A stretch of 26,696 bases of DNA from Parasulfuritortus sp037439465 (GTDB lineage Bacteria > Pseudomonadota > Gammaproteobacteria > Burkholderiales > Thiobacillaceae), in the NCBI GenBank assembly GCA_037439465.1, contig JBBIVX010000027.1, positions 1 to 26,696 on the forward strand. The letters are read 5' to 3'. Both the position numbers and the translations under genes were made by a program. Under the pieces are notes generated by a model. The model had not been told where the DNA came from, searched no databases, and worked only from the letters and a program-made list of their open reading frames with translations. This document shows, in pieces, positions 7,594 to 16,253 of this stretch (positions are counted from its first letter, which is position 1; each line of letters starts with the position of its first letter).

Positions 7594-8634
7594 ATGTTCA
7601 GTTTCCTCCGCGGTTACTTTTCCACTGACCTGGCTATCGACCTCGGTACCGCCAACACCCTGATTTACGTGCGCGGCCAGGGCATCGTCCTCGATGAGCC
7701 CTCCGTCGTCGCCATCCGCCAGGAAGGCCACGCCGGCAAGAAGACCATCCAGGCCGTCGGCCTGGAGGCCAAGCAGATGCTGGGCCGCACCCCCGGCAAT
7801 ATCCAGGCCATCCGGCCGATGAAGGACGGCGTGATCGCCGACTTCAACATCACCGAGCAGATGCTCAAGTTCTTCATCAAGAAGGTTCATGACACCCGGC
7901 TGTTCCACCCCAGCCCGCGCATCATCATCTGCGTGCCCTCCGGGGCGACCCAGGTTGAGCGCCGGGCGATCCGGGAATCGGCCATCGGCGCCGGCGCGCG
8001 CCAGGTGTACCTGATCGAGGAACCCATGGCCGCCGCCATCGGCGCCGGCCTGCCGGTGGCCGAGGCAACCGGCTCCATGGTGGTGGACATCGGCGGCGGC
8101 ACCACCGAGGTCGGCGTCATCTCGCTGGGCGGCACGGTCTACACGACCTCGGTACGGGTCGGCGGCGACAAGTTTGACGACGCCATCATCAACTACATCC
8201 GCCGCAACTACGGCATGTTGATCGGCGAGTCCACCGCCGAGGCGATCAAGAAGGAGATCGGTTCCGCCTTCCCCAGCTCCGAGGTGCGGGAAATGGAAGT
8301 GAAGGGCCGCAACCTGGCCGAGGGCATACCGCGCAGCTTCACCATTACCTCGAACGAAATCCTGGAGGCTTTGACCGACCCGCTCAACACCATCGTTTCG
8401 GCGGTCAAGTCGGCACTGGAGCAGACACCGCCCGAACTGGGCGCCGACATTGCCGAGAAAGGCATGGTGCTGACGGGCGGCGGTGCCCTATTGCGCGACA
8501 TCGACCGCCTGCTGATGGAAGAGACGGGGCTGCCTGTGATCGTGGCCGACGACCCACTCACCTGCGTGGTGCGCGGCTCCGGCCGCGCCCTGGAAGAGAT
8601 GGACCGGTTGGCCACGGTATTCACCAACGATTGA
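7594..8634 (+). CDS. mreB: Rod shape-determining protein MreB
   Basis: Actin-like cytoskeletal ATPase that forms membrane-bound filaments and orients the elongation machinery. 346 residues, same as E. coli within one residue. Phosphate-1 motif is DLGTANTLIYVRGQGIVLD near residues 13-31, then PRIIICVPSG, the phosphate-2 motif VVDIGGGTTEVGVISL, and the adenosine motif VLTGGGALLRDID. The N-terminal MFSFLRGYF is the amphipathic membrane-binding helix typical of proteobacteria. No purine-rich ribosome site precedes the ATG (ccgactatccaatt), which is unusual for such a highly expressed gene. It is first in the mreBCD-mrdA-rodA-rlpA operon. Confidence 0.98.
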   Translation: MFSFLRGYFSTDLAIDLGTANTLIYVRGQGIVLDEPSVVAIRQEGHAGKKTIQAVGLEAKQMLGRTPGNIQAIRPMKDGVIADFNITEQMLKFFIKKVHDTRLFHPSPRIIICVPSGATQVERRAIRESAIGAGARQVYLIEEPMAAAIGAGLPVAEATGSMVVDIGGGTTEVGVISLGGTVYTTSVRVGGDKFDDAIINYIRRNYGMLIGESTAEAIKKEIGSAFPSSEVREMEVKGRNLAEGIPRSFTITSNEILEALTDPLNTIVSAVKSALEQTPPELGADIAEKGMVLTGGGALLRDIDRLLMEETGLPVIVADDPLTCVVRGSGRALEEMDRLATVFTND

Positions 8635-8645
8635 CAGGGGCCGCC

Positions 8646-9494
8646 ATGGCCTCGCCGACGCATGCCCCGATGTTCAGCCGTGAGCTGGGTCTGCCGGGCA
8701 GACTGGCCATCTATGGTCTGATCAGCCTGGCCCTGATGCTGGCGGACAGCCGTTATGACGCTCTTGCCACCTTGCGCGCCGGGGTGGCGACGGTGCTGCA
8801 GCCGGTGCAGAGAGGGCTGGTCTGGCCGTTCGGGTTTCTTGGCGAGGCCGGGCGGTTTTTCGTCACCCATGGTGAGGTGCTGCGCGAGAACCGCCGTCTG
8901 GAGACCGATCGCCAGCAACTCATGACCCGTCTGCAAGGCTATCGTAACCTCCAGGCCGAGAACGAACGGCTGCGGACACTCCTTGGCCTGGTGCCGCCGG
9001 CGGGCACCCAGCCCATGGCGGCCGAGGTGTTGCGGGCCCTGCCCGATCCCTTTGCCCGCAAGCTATTGATCGACCGCGGTGCCAGCCATGGTATAGAGGC
9101 CGGCCGGCCGGTGGTGGATGTGGACGGTCTGCTGGGCCAGGTGACACGCGTCTACCCTGCCAGCAGCGAGGTTACCCTGCTGACTTCGCGCGAGCAGGCC
9201 GCTCCCGTGCAGAATCTGCGTAACGGGCTGCGTCTCATCGTCTTCGGCACCGGTGCCGATGACCGTCTGGAGGTGCGTTTCCTGGACATGCATGCCGACC
9301 TCAAGGCCGGCGACATGCTGGTGACGTCCGGTCTCGACGGTGTCTATCCGGCGGGCATTCCGGTGGCGCGCGTCATCCAGATCGAGCCGCCGCGGCAGAC
9401 GCCATTCGCCCGCGCCGTCTGCGTTGCCGCCGCCGCCATCGGTCACTACCGGCATCTGCTCGTACTGCGGCGCACAGAGGCCGCCGGGTCGTGA
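8646..9494 (+). CDS. mreC: Rod shape-determining protein MreC
   Basis: Bitopic inner-membrane protein of the elongasome; its periplasmic domain activates PBP2. 282 residues. One transmembrane helix (LAIYGLISLALMLA, about residues 19-32) is followed by a coiled coil (LRENRRLETDRQQLMTRLQG, with NLQAENERLRTLLGL after it). The beta-barrel domain contains LIDRGASHGIEAGRPVVD and GLLGQVTRV. Start set at ATG 8646, 11 bp after the mreB stop, because AGGGG lies six bases upstream. An in-frame TTG at 8631 would overlap mreB and is less likely. It overlaps mreD by 4 bp. Confidence 0.95.
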   Translation: MASPTHAPMFSRELGLPGRLAIYGLISLALMLADSRYDALATLRAGVATVLQPVQRGLVWPFGFLGEAGRFFVTHGEVLRENRRLETDRQQLMTRLQGYRNLQAENERLRTLLGLVPPAGTQPMAAEVLRALPDPFARKLLIDRGASHGIEAGRPVVDVDGLLGQVTRVYPASSEVTLLTSREQAAPVQNLRNGLRLIVFGTGADDRLEVRFLDMHADLKAGDMLVTSGLDGVYPAGIPVARVIQIEPPRQTPFARAVCVAAAAIGHYRHLLVLRRTEAAGS

Positions 9495-10039
9495 GTCAGG
9501 ACAAGCCACTCGTTCCCCAGGGGCCGGCACTGGTGGCGCCGCCGCCGGCCAGGCTGGTGGCCACCACGCTGGTTCTGGGTTTTCTGTGCAGCCTTTTGCC
9601 GTGGCCGGACTCGGTGCGCTGGCTGGTGCCGGATTTCACCCTGGTGGCCCTGCTCTACTGGAACATCCACGCCCCCCATATCGCCCGCCTTGGGTTGGCT
9701 TTCGTAATGGGTCTCCTGGTCGATGCCGCGCAGGGGACGCTCATGGGGCAACACGCCCTGGCCTACGTGCTGACGGCTTTCATCGCCCTCAGCCTGCGCC
9801 GCCGCCTGGAGAACTTCGAGGTGGGTGGGCGGGCGATCCATCTGGCGCCGCTGTTTCTTGCCGAGGTTGGCCTCGTGTTGTTGTTGGGGCTGCTCTTCAA
9901 TGCCCGCGCCATCGACGCACGTTATCTCGTCTCCGGGGTGAGCGCGCTCCTGGTGTGGGTGCCCATGGCCTATGGACTCGACCGGCTCATCGGCTGGTCG
10001 AACGTGATGCACATCGAACCGGCCGAAGAGAAAAAGTGA
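9491..10039 (+). CDS. mreD: Rod shape-determining protein MreD
   Basis: Multi-pass inner-membrane protein of the elongation complex, 182 residues, with about five or six hydrophobic segments (for example LVATTLVLGFLCSLLP, GLAFVMGLLVDAAQGTLMG and LFLAEVGLVLLLGLLF). The FVMGLLVDAAQGTLMGQHAL segment is the conserved MreD signature. Start is GTG 9491, overlapping the mreC TGA as GTGA. Its own TGA overlaps the GTG of mrdA in the same way. The roughly 20-residue hydrophilic N-terminal tail is proline-rich. Identity is strengthened by its fixed position between mreC and the PBP2 gene. Confidence 0.94.
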   Translation: MSQDKPLVPQGPALVAPPPARLVATTLVLGFLCSLLPWPDSVRWLVPDFTLVALLYWNIHAPHIARLGLAFVMGLLVDAAQGTLMGQHALAYVLTAFIALSLRRRLENFEVGGRAIHLAPLFLAEVGLVLLLGLLFNARAIDARYLVSGVSALLVWVPMAYGLDRLIGWSNVMHIEPAEEKK

Positions 10040-12012
10040 GGCTGCCTGATCCGCACGAGGACTTCCTCCGCTTCTACCGCCGTCTGCGGCTGGCGGGCCT
10101 GGGCGCGGCCCTGCTGCTGCTGGCGTTGTTGGGCCGTTTCATCTGGTTGCAGCTTATCCATTTCGATCGCTACCACGCCCTGGCGGAAAACAACCGTATC
10201 GCTCTGGTGCCGGCGGTGCCGTCGCGCGGGGTGGTGTATGACCGCTTCGGCGCCGTGCTCGCCCAAAACTATTCTGCCAATACCCTGGAGGTCACCCCCG
10301 ACAAGGCGGGCGATCTCGACGCCACGCTCGACCGCCTGGCCACCATCATTCCTATCGAAGCCGCCGACCGCAAGCGCTTCAAACGCCTGCTGGCCGAGAG
10401 CAAGAACTTCGAGAGCCTGCCCATACGCCTGCGTCTGACCGAAGTTGAGGTGGCGCGTTTTGCGGTCAATCGTTTTCGCTTTCCCGGCGTCGAAGTGCGC
10501 GCCCGTTTGTTCCGCCAATATCCCTTCGGTGAAAGCCTGGCGCACGTGCTGGGCTATATCGGCCGGGTCAACGAGAAGGACCTCGATGCCCTGCGCGCAA
10601 GCGGACAGGAGGCCAATTATCGCGGCAGCGACCACATCGGCCGGCTGGGCGTGGAAAGAAGCTATGAACCCTGGCTGCACGGGCGCACCGGCCTCGAGAA
10701 GGTGGAGGTGGATGCGTCGGGGCGGGCGGTACGCACCCTGTCGCGCACGCCGCCCATGGCTGGCCACAATCTTTATCTGCACCTCGACAGCGCCCTGCAG
10801 CGGGTGGCGCAAGACTCTTTCGGTGAGCTGCGCGGCGCCCTGGTGGCGCTCGACCCGCGCAACGGCGGCGTGCTGGCGCTGGTCTCCAGGCCCGGTTTCG
10901 ATCCCAACCTGTTCGTCGATGGCATCGACCCCAGCCACTGGCACGCGCTCAACGACTCGCCCGACCGGCCCCTCGTCAACCGTGCCCTGCGCGGAGTTTA
11001 TCCGCCCGGCTCGACGCTCAAGCCGTTCATGGCGCTGGCCGGTCTGGAGACAGGCGCCCGCGGCCCCGCCGACAGTATTTCCGATCCTGGTTTTTTCGCC
11101 CTGCCCGGCAGCAGCCATCGTTATCGCGACTGGAAGAAGGATGGCCATGGCGTGGTCGATCTAAAGCGCTCGATCATCGTTTCCTGCGACACCTATTACT
11201 ACGGCCTCGCCCATAAGATGGGCATCGAGCGCATGGCCGCCTTCCTGGCGCAATTCGGTTTTGGCAGGAAGAGCGGGGTCGATCTGGATGGCGAGCTGGC
11301 CGGTCTGCTGCCCACGCCGGAATGGAAACGGAAACGCTTCAAGCAGCCCTGGTGGCCGGGCGAGACGGTGATCGCCGGCATCGGCCAGGGCTATACCCTG
11401 ACCACCCCCATGCAACTGGCGGCGGCGACCATGGCCATCGCTAACGATGGTGTGATCTACAAGCCGCAACTCATCCGCGCCTGGACGGATCCGGCCAGCG
11501 GCCGCACCGCTTACGCCGCCCCCCAGGTGCTGGGCCGCATTCCCCTCAGGCCGGAGCATTTGCGGCTGGTCAAGGAAGCCATGATGGCAGTGACGCAGCC
11601 TGGCGGCACCGCCGCCCAGGTCGGGGCCGGCGCCCCCTACCTCATCGCCGGCAAGACAGGTACGGCGCAGGTGGTTGGGATGAAGCAGAATGAGCGCTAC
11701 GATCCGCGGCGCGTGGGCCAGCGCAATCGCGATCATGCCCTGTTCATCGCTTTCGCCCCGGCTGACGCGCCCAAGATCGTCGTCGCCGTCATGGTGGAGA
11801 ACGGGGGTCATGGCGGATCGACCGCCGGCCCCATCGCCCGTGAGGTGATGGACTACTGGTTGCTTGGCAAACGGCCGGGCACGGCGGTCAGCCTGCCGGA
11901 GGCCGTTGCCCCGCAGGAAGAACAGGAAGACAGCGGCAGCGACGAGGCGTCAAGCCCCCCCAACCCGGAGGCGGGCCCGCTTCCTCTTGGCGAGACAGAA
12001 AATGCCGATTAA
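10036..12012 (+). CDS. mrdA: Penicillin-binding protein 2 (elongasome transpeptidase)
   Basis: Class B PBP that crosslinks peptidoglycan during elongation with RodA. 658 residues: a short cytoplasmic tail, one transmembrane helix (about 20-40), pedestal domain (SRGVVYDRFG at 63-72), and the transpeptidase domain. Active-site motifs are STLK at 326-329, SCD at 383-385 (PBP2 normally has SxD) and KTGT at 540-543. Start is GTG 10036, overlapping the mreD stop by 4 bp; the frame is open for 232 codons upstream, but that reading overlaps mreC and mreD and is not protein-like. After the catalytic domain there is a roughly 35-residue acidic and proline-rich tail (about 620-658) that E. coli PBP2 (633) lacks. 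It overlaps rodA by 11 bp. Confidence 0.97.
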   Translation: MRLPDPHEDFLRFYRRLRLAGLGAALLLLALLGRFIWLQLIHFDRYHALAENNRIALVPAVPSRGVVYDRFGAVLAQNYSANTLEVTPDKAGDLDATLDRLATIIPIEAADRKRFKRLLAESKNFESLPIRLRLTEVEVARFAVNRFRFPGVEVRARLFRQYPFGESLAHVLGYIGRVNEKDLDALRASGQEANYRGSDHIGRLGVERSYEPWLHGRTGLEKVEVDASGRAVRTLSRTPPMAGHNLYLHLDSALQRVAQDSFGELRGALVALDPRNGGVLALVSRPGFDPNLFVDGIDPSHWHALNDSPDRPLVNRALRGVYPPGSTLKPFMALAGLETGARGPADSISDPGFFALPGSSHRYRDWKKDGHGVVDLKRSIIVSCDTYYYGLAHKMGIERMAAFLAQFGFGRKSGVDLDGELAGLLPTPEWKRKRFKQPWWPGETVIAGIGQGYTLTTPMQLAAATMAIANDGVIYKPQLIRAWTDPASGRTAYAAPQVLGRIPLRPEHLRLVKEAMMAVTQPGGTAAQVGAGAPYLIAGKTGTAQVVGMKQNERYDPRRVGQRNRDHALFIAFAPADAPKIVVAVMVENGGHGGSTAGPIAREVMDYWLLGKRPGTAVSLPEAVAPQEEQEDSGSDEASSPPNPEAGPLPLGETENAD

Positions 12013-13102
12013 GTCGCGTCTGCGTCGATTGTTCGGCCATCTCGACCCGGCCTTGGCGGGCCTGTTGGCGCTGCTGCTGCTGCTGAGCACGGTGGTGGTC
12101 TATAGCGCCACCGGCGGCAGCCCTGACAGGATGCTGGCGCACTTCGTCAATCTGGCCGTCGCTCTCTGCGCCATGCTGCTGGTCTCGCTGTTGCCGCCGC
12201 AGCGGCTGATGCAGTTCACCCTGCCCATTTATCTTTTGGGTTTGTTGCTGCTCGTTGGCGTGGCCGTGGCCGGCGACGTGGTCAACGGCGCCCGCCGCTG
12301 GTTGAATCTCGGCGTCACCCGCATCCAGCCGTCCGAACTGATGCGGCTGGCGGTGCCCATGATGCTGGCCTGGTACCTGCACCATCGCCAGGAAACGCTA
12401 TCCCGCAAGGATTTTGCCGTGGCGGCGTTGCTGCTGCTGCTGCCCGTGGGCCTCATCCTCAAGCAGCCCGACCTCGGCACGGCCCTGCTTATTTCCGCGT
12501 CCGGCGTGTTCGTGCTCTTCCTGGGCGGTCTTTCCTGGCGCGTCATCGCCGCCGCCATGGCAGCCCTGATAGTCCTGGCGCCCCTCGCCTGGGAGTTCAT
12601 GCTGCATGACTATCAGCGACAGCGTGTACTTACCATGCTGGACCCGAGCAGTGACCCCCTGGGGGCTGGTTATCACATCATCCAGGCCACCATCGCCGTC
12701 GGTTCGGGCGGACTCTCCGGCAAGGGCTGGATGCAGGGTACCCAGGCCCATCTCGATTTTCTGCCGGAGCGCTCGACCGACTTCATTTTCGCCGTCTATT
12801 CGGAGGAGTTCGGCCTTATCGGCAACCTGTTCCTCTTGCTGCTCTACGCGGCCATCGTCTGGCGCGGCCTGCAATTGACCGCCAATGCCCCCTCGCTGTT
12901 CGGCCGACTGCTCTCGGCCAGCATCGTCCTGACCTTCTTCACTTATGCCTTCGTCAACATGGGTATGGTGTCGGGCCTGCTGCCGGTGGTGGGGGTGCCG
13001 CTGCCGCTGGTGAGTTACGGCGGCACCTCCATGGTGACAGTGCTCCTGGGGTTTGGTATGGTGATGGGTGTGGCGGCCAACAAAAGGCTGGTAAAAACAT
13101 GA
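12002..13102 (+). CDS. rodA: RodA peptidoglycan glycosyltransferase (SEDS)
   Basis: SEDS-family polymerase that extends glycan strands from lipid II together with PBP2. 366 residues and about ten transmembrane segments, close to E. coli RodA (370). Family motifs are RRWLNLGVTRIQPSELMRLA, KQPDLGTALL, LDFLPERSTDFIFAVYSEE (the large periplasmic loop with the essential Asp) and GLLPVVGVPLPLVSYGGTS near the C-terminus. Start ATG 12002 lies inside the end of mrdA (11-bp overlap), giving MPIKSRLRRL before helix 1. The frame is open further upstream, but only as an overlap of mrdA. The ribosome site is weak, so translational coupling to mrdA is likely. Confidence 0.97.
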   Translation: MPIKSRLRRLFGHLDPALAGLLALLLLLSTVVVYSATGGSPDRMLAHFVNLAVALCAMLLVSLLPPQRLMQFTLPIYLLGLLLLVGVAVAGDVVNGARRWLNLGVTRIQPSELMRLAVPMMLAWYLHHRQETLSRKDFAVAALLLLLPVGLILKQPDLGTALLISASGVFVLFLGGLSWRVIAAAMAALIVLAPLAWEFMLHDYQRQRVLTMLDPSSDPLGAGYHIIQATIAVGSGGLSGKGWMQGTQAHLDFLPERSTDFIFAVYSEEFGLIGNLFLLLLYAAIVWRGLQLTANAPSLFGRLLSASIVLTFFTYAFVNMGMVSGLLPVVGVPLPLVSYGGTSMVTVLLGFGMVMGVAANKRLVKT

Positions 13103-13917
13103 TGTTGCCAACGAAAGTTCTTGTGGTTTCAAGTATCGCCTTCGCCCTGGCCGGTTGCTCCGCACTGGACACCCGCCAGGCTGACCGTGCCCCGGCCCGT
13201 AGCGGCGGCTACTACAAGGACGATGGCCCCGGCGACCGCCCGCCCGCCGATCTGGCCGCCATCCCCGACGCCACTCCCCGCGCCGAGCCGCGGCATCGTG
13301 CCGCCAACCGCCCTTATGTGGCGTTTGGCAAGGAGTACCTGCCCATGGTCGATGCCGGCGGTTTCCGCCAGCGTGGCCTGGCCTCGTGGTATGGCCGGCG
13401 CTACCACGGTCAACGCACCTCGTCCGGCGAGCCTTACGACATGTACGCCATGACCGCGGCCCACCCCACCTTGCCCATTCCCAGTTACGCCCGCGTCACC
13501 AACCCGGCCAACGGCCGCAGCGTGGTGGTGCGCATCAACGACCGTGGGCCGTTCCATGCCGACCGCATCATCGATCTCTCCTACACGGCGGCCTGGAAGC
13601 TAGATTTACTGCGCGGCGTCACCCCGGTGGAGGTGGCGGCCCTCGATCCCGCAGTGCCGCCCGCCGCCCTGACGTCCGACCCGGCGGCGGCTACCTGGCT
13701 ACAGTTGGGCGCCTTTGCCAGTGCCGGGGCGGCCGAGCACTTGGGCCGGCAGGTGCGGCAACGCCTGGGTGAGTCGCTACCCGGCATCGAGCCTTTGCCG
13801 GTGGGCAGTCTCGTCAAGTTGCAGGTGGGCCCCTTCGCCACCCTGGCCGAGGCGGATCGCGCCGCCCAGGCCCTGGAACAGGCGACCGGCATCCGCCCTT
13901 ACCGGGTCAGCCGCTGA
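13099..13917 (+). CDS. rlpA: RlpA septal ring lytic transglycosylase / lipoprotein
   Basis: Outer-membrane lipoprotein with a double-psi beta-barrel that in some species cleaves denuded glycan strands. 272 residues. Signal peptide II with lipobox LAGC (Cys20), then a disordered Pro/Arg/Asp-rich linker (about 21-75). The RlpA barrel follows: RGLASWYGRRYHG, RTSSGEPYDMYAMTAAH, VVVRINDRGPFHADRIIDLS. A C-terminal SPOR domain (about 198-272, WLQLGAFASAGAAEHL and KLQVGPFATLAEADRA) binds denuded peptidoglycan. Start ATG 13099 overlaps the rodA stop by 4 bp; the adjacent ATG 13102 is equally possible. Last gene of the mre-mrd run before a 95-bp gap. Confidence 0.95.
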   Translation: MMLPTKVLVVSSIAFALAGCSALDTRQADRAPARSGGYYKDDGPGDRPPADLAAIPDATPRAEPRHRAANRPYVAFGKEYLPMVDAGGFRQRGLASWYGRRYHGQRTSSGEPYDMYAMTAAHPTLPIPSYARVTNPANGRSVVVRINDRGPFHADRIIDLSYTAAWKLDLLRGVTPVEVAALDPAVPPAALTSDPAAATWLQLGAFASAGAAEHLGRQVRQRLGESLPGIEPLPVGSLVKLQVGPFATLAEADRAAQALEQATGIRPYRVSR

Positions 13918-13931
13918 ATGCCGGTACGGGC

Positions 13932-13952
13932 GCGCCGGCCATCGATCGGCGC
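13932..13952 (+). terminator. Hairpin downstream of rlpA, possible weak terminator or attenuator
   Basis: GCGCCG at 13932-13937 and CGGCGC at 13947-13952 can pair around a 9-base loop, 15 bp after the rlpA stop. No T-run follows, so it would be a poor intrinsic terminator. It may instead protect the 3' end of the rod operon message or partly uncouple it from dacC, which appears to have its own promoter just downstream. Confidence 0.3.
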
Positions 13953-13976
13953 CCATGGAGCGCCCTATGGACAATC

Positions 13977-13985
13977 TGGGATAAT
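13977..13985 (+). promoter_or_regulatory. Candidate extended -10 promoter for dacC-dat-DUF493
   Basis: TGG directly followed by GATAAT (five of six matches to TATAAT) forms an extended -10 element 27 bp before the dacC start. No good -35 hexamer lies 17 bp upstream, which is tolerated for extended -10 promoters. It would give dacC a transcript independent of the rod operon. Confidence 0.4.
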
Positions 13986-14012
13986 TCGCGCCCCGATCAT
14001 TACTGGTTTGCC

Positions 14013-15140
14013 ATGAAAAAACTCTTCTCCCTGCTGCTGTGGGTCGTTGCCCTGTCCGCTCGCGCCGAGCTGCCGGTGCCGCCGCCGCCGCAGATCGAGG
14101 CGCGCGCCTGGCTGCTGATCGATGCCGCCAGCGGTCAGGCGCTGGCGGAAAAAGCCCCTGACCGCCGCATCGAGCCGGCCTCGCTGACCAAGCTGATGAC
14201 AGCCTATTTATCGTTTTCCGCCATCAAGGCCGGCCGGCTCGGCCTGACCCAGACCCTGCCGGTATCGGATAAGGCCTGGAAAGCCGAAGGCTCGCGCATG
14301 TTCCTCGATCCGCGCAACCCGGCAAAGGTGGAGGAACTGCTCAAGGGGATGATCGTCCAGTCCGGCAACGATGCCTGCATCGTGCTGGCGGAGGGCATCG
14401 CCGGCTCGGAAGAGGGCTTTGCCGCCATGATGAACACCGAGGCGCGTCGTCTTGGCCTGACCCAGACGAATTTCGTCAACGCCACCGGTCTGCCCCATCC
14501 TCAGCACTACACCACCGCCCGCGACCTGGCGCGCCTGGCGACGGCGCTGATCCGCGACTTTCCAGAGTTCTACCGCTACTACGCGCTCAAGGAGTTCGCC
14601 TACGCCGGCATCACCCAGCCCAACCGCAATCGCCTTTTGTGGATGGATCCGAACGTCGACGGGGTCAAGACCGGACACACCGAAAGCGCCGGTTATTGTC
14701 TGATCGCCTCGGCGCGGCGCGAGCAGCGCCGGCTCATCTCGGTGGTGCTGGGTGCCGCCTCGGACAACGGCCGCACCATGGAAAGCCAGAAACTGCTCAA
14801 TTACGGTTTCCAGTTCTTCGAGACGGTGAAGCTCTACAACGCCAATCAGGCGGTGGAGACGCTGCGGCTCTATAAAGGCAAATCAAGCGAACTCGGTGTC
14901 GGTTTCGTGCGCGATTTCTATGTCACCGTGCCGCGCGGCGCGGCGAGCCGCATCCAGGCCCGGCTGTTCACCAAACAGCCGCTCCTGGCGCCGGTCTCGC
15001 GTGGCCAGGGGATAGGCACACTGCGCCTGACGCTGGATGGCCGCCTCGTTGGCGATTATCCTTTGCAGGCCCTGGCCAGCGTCGGCGTGTCGGGCCTCAT
15101 CAGCCGCGGCTGGGATAGCCTGATGCTGATGTTCAAGTGA
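14013..15140 (+). CDS. dacC: D-alanyl-D-alanine carboxypeptidase (PBP5/6 family)
   Basis: Periplasmic serine peptidase that removes the terminal D-Ala from pentapeptides. 375 residues: a signal peptide (MKKLFSLLLWVVALSARA), the catalytic domain with SLTK at 57-60, SGN at 117-119 and KTG at 219-221, and the beta-rich PBP5 C-terminal domain (about 270-360). It ends in SGLISRGWDSLMLMFK, an amphipathic anchor as in PBP5/6. Start is ATG 14013. It could equally be named dacA, since the two paralogues cannot be separated by sequence inspection. It overlaps the next gene, dat, by GTGA, and the arrangement rlpA-dacA-ybeD parallels the E. coli rodA operon. Confidence 0.95.
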   Translation: MKKLFSLLLWVVALSARAELPVPPPPQIEARAWLLIDAASGQALAEKAPDRRIEPASLTKLMTAYLSFSAIKAGRLGLTQTLPVSDKAWKAEGSRMFLDPRNPAKVEELLKGMIVQSGNDACIVLAEGIAGSEEGFAAMMNTEARRLGLTQTNFVNATGLPHPQHYTTARDLARLATALIRDFPEFYRYYALKEFAYAGITQPNRNRLLWMDPNVDGVKTGHTESAGYCLIASARREQRRLISVVLGAASDNGRTMESQKLLNYGFQFFETVKLYNANQAVETLRLYKGKSSELGVGFVRDFYVTVPRGAASRIQARLFTKQPLLAPVSRGQGIGTLRLTLDGRLVGDYPLQALASVGVSGLISRGWDSLMLMFK

Positions 15141-15997
15141 GCACGGTCTACCTCAACGGCGAATTCCTGCCGCTGGAGGCGGCCTGCATCCCGGTATTGG
15201 ACCGCGGTTTCATCTTTGGCGATGGGGTTTACGAGGTCGTCCCCGTCTACGACCGGCGGCCATTCCGCCTGGCGCATCACCTCGCCCGCCTGCAGCACAG
15301 CCTGGACGGCATACGGCTCGCCAATCCACATACGCAAGGTGAATGGGAAAGTTTCGTCGCGCGTATCGTCGCCGCGGCGGACTGGCCGGACCAGGGCGTG
15401 TACCTGCAGGTGACGCGCGGCCCGGCGCCGCGTGACCATGCCTTTCCGCGGAGGGTCGCCCCCACCGTTTTCATCATGGCCATGCCCTTGCCGGCGCCCT
15501 CGCCGGCGGTGGCCGCCGCGGGTGTCGCCGCCATCACCGCCGCCGACAACCGCTGGTTGCGCTGCGACCTGAAGACCACCTCGCTGCTCGCCAATGTGCT
15601 GTTGAGCCAGCAGGCGGTGGAGGCCGGTTGCGCCGAGACCATATTGATCCGCGATGGTTTTTTGAGCGAGGGCGCCGCCAGCACCGTTTTCGTGGTCAGC
15701 GACGGGGTGATCGTGGCGCCGCCGCTGTCGCACCTGATGTTGCCCGGCATCACCTACGACGTGGTGCTTGAACTGGCCGCGCAATTGGGGCTGCCCCATG
15801 CCGTGCGGCCCATCCCTGAGGCCGAGCTGCGCGCGGCCGGCGAAATCTGGCTGACTTCCTCCACCAAGGAGGTGACGGCCGTCACCCGCCTCGATGGCCA
15901 GCCGGTAGGCGCGGGCCGCCCCGGCCCCGTCTTCCAGCGTCTGTACGCGGCCTACCAGACTTTCAAGCACAAGGTTATGCGGGGGCGCGATGACTGA
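15137..15997 (+). CDS. dat: D-amino acid aminotransferase (PLP fold type IV)
   Basis: PLP enzyme that would interconvert D-alanine and D-glutamate with their keto acids. 286 residues. N-terminal LDRGFIFGDGVYEVVPVYD, lysine K146 in RCDLKTTSLLANVL as the Schiff-base residue, EGAASTVFVV for phosphate binding, and LTSSTKEVTAV near the C-terminus. The GDGVYEVV signature and the wall-gene context favour D-amino-acid over branched-chain aminotransferase; 4-amino-4-deoxychorismate lyase is the other fold-type-IV alternative. Start GTG 15137 overlaps the dacC TGA (GTGA). Being coupled to a D,D-carboxypeptidase that releases D-Ala suggests it could recycle or balance D-Ala and D-Glu, which is inference. 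Confidence 0.88.
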   Translation: MSTVYLNGEFLPLEAACIPVLDRGFIFGDGVYEVVPVYDRRPFRLAHHLARLQHSLDGIRLANPHTQGEWESFVARIVAAADWPDQGVYLQVTRGPAPRDHAFPRRVAPTVFIMAMPLPAPSPAVAAAGVAAITAADNRWLRCDLKTTSLLANVLLSQQAVEAGCAETILIRDGFLSEGAASTVFVVSDGVIVAPPLSHLMLPGITYDVVLELAAQLGLPHAVRPIPEAELRAAGEIWLTSSTKEVTAVTRLDGQPVGAGRPGPVFQRLYAAYQTFKHKVMRGRDD

Positions 15998-16253
15998 GGA
16001 CGGTGCGCTGCGTTTCCCCTGCGATTTTCCGCTCAAGGTCATCGGCGAGCGCCGCGACGATTTCGCCCTGACCGTGCTGGAGATCGTGCGGCGCCATGCC
16101 CCGGATTTTTGCGCCGACAGCTTGCAGATGCGGGCCTCCAGCGCCGGCCATTACCTCGCCGTCACCTGTACCCTCCGTGCCGTGTCCAGGGCTCAGCTGG
16201 ATGGGCTCTACCGGGAACTGAGCGCGCACCCGGCGGTGCGCATGGCGCTTTGA
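15990..16253 (+). CDS. ybeD: DUF493 / YbeD family protein
   Basis: 87-residue small cytoplasmic protein. FPCDFPLKVIGERRDDFAL at the start and SSAGHYLAVTCTLRAVSRAQL in the middle are the DUF493 signature of a ferredoxin-like ACT-type fold; its molecular role is unknown. It overlaps dat by 8 bp. In E. coli and most betaproteobacteria this gene is followed by lipB and lipA (lipoate synthesis). Here the next gene is convergent and encodes a YrdC-domain protein, so the usual lipoate genes are not adjacent. Confidence 0.9.
   Translation: MTEDGALRFPCDFPLKVIGERRDDFALTVLEIVRRHAPDFCADSLQMRASSAGHYLAVTCTLRAVSRAQLDGLYRELSAHPAVRMAL

Noticed and set aside
9340..10035. 232-codon open frame continuing upstream of mrdA
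   Set aside because: Overlaps mreC and mreD in another frame; PBP2 homologues start at the GTG 10036 region.
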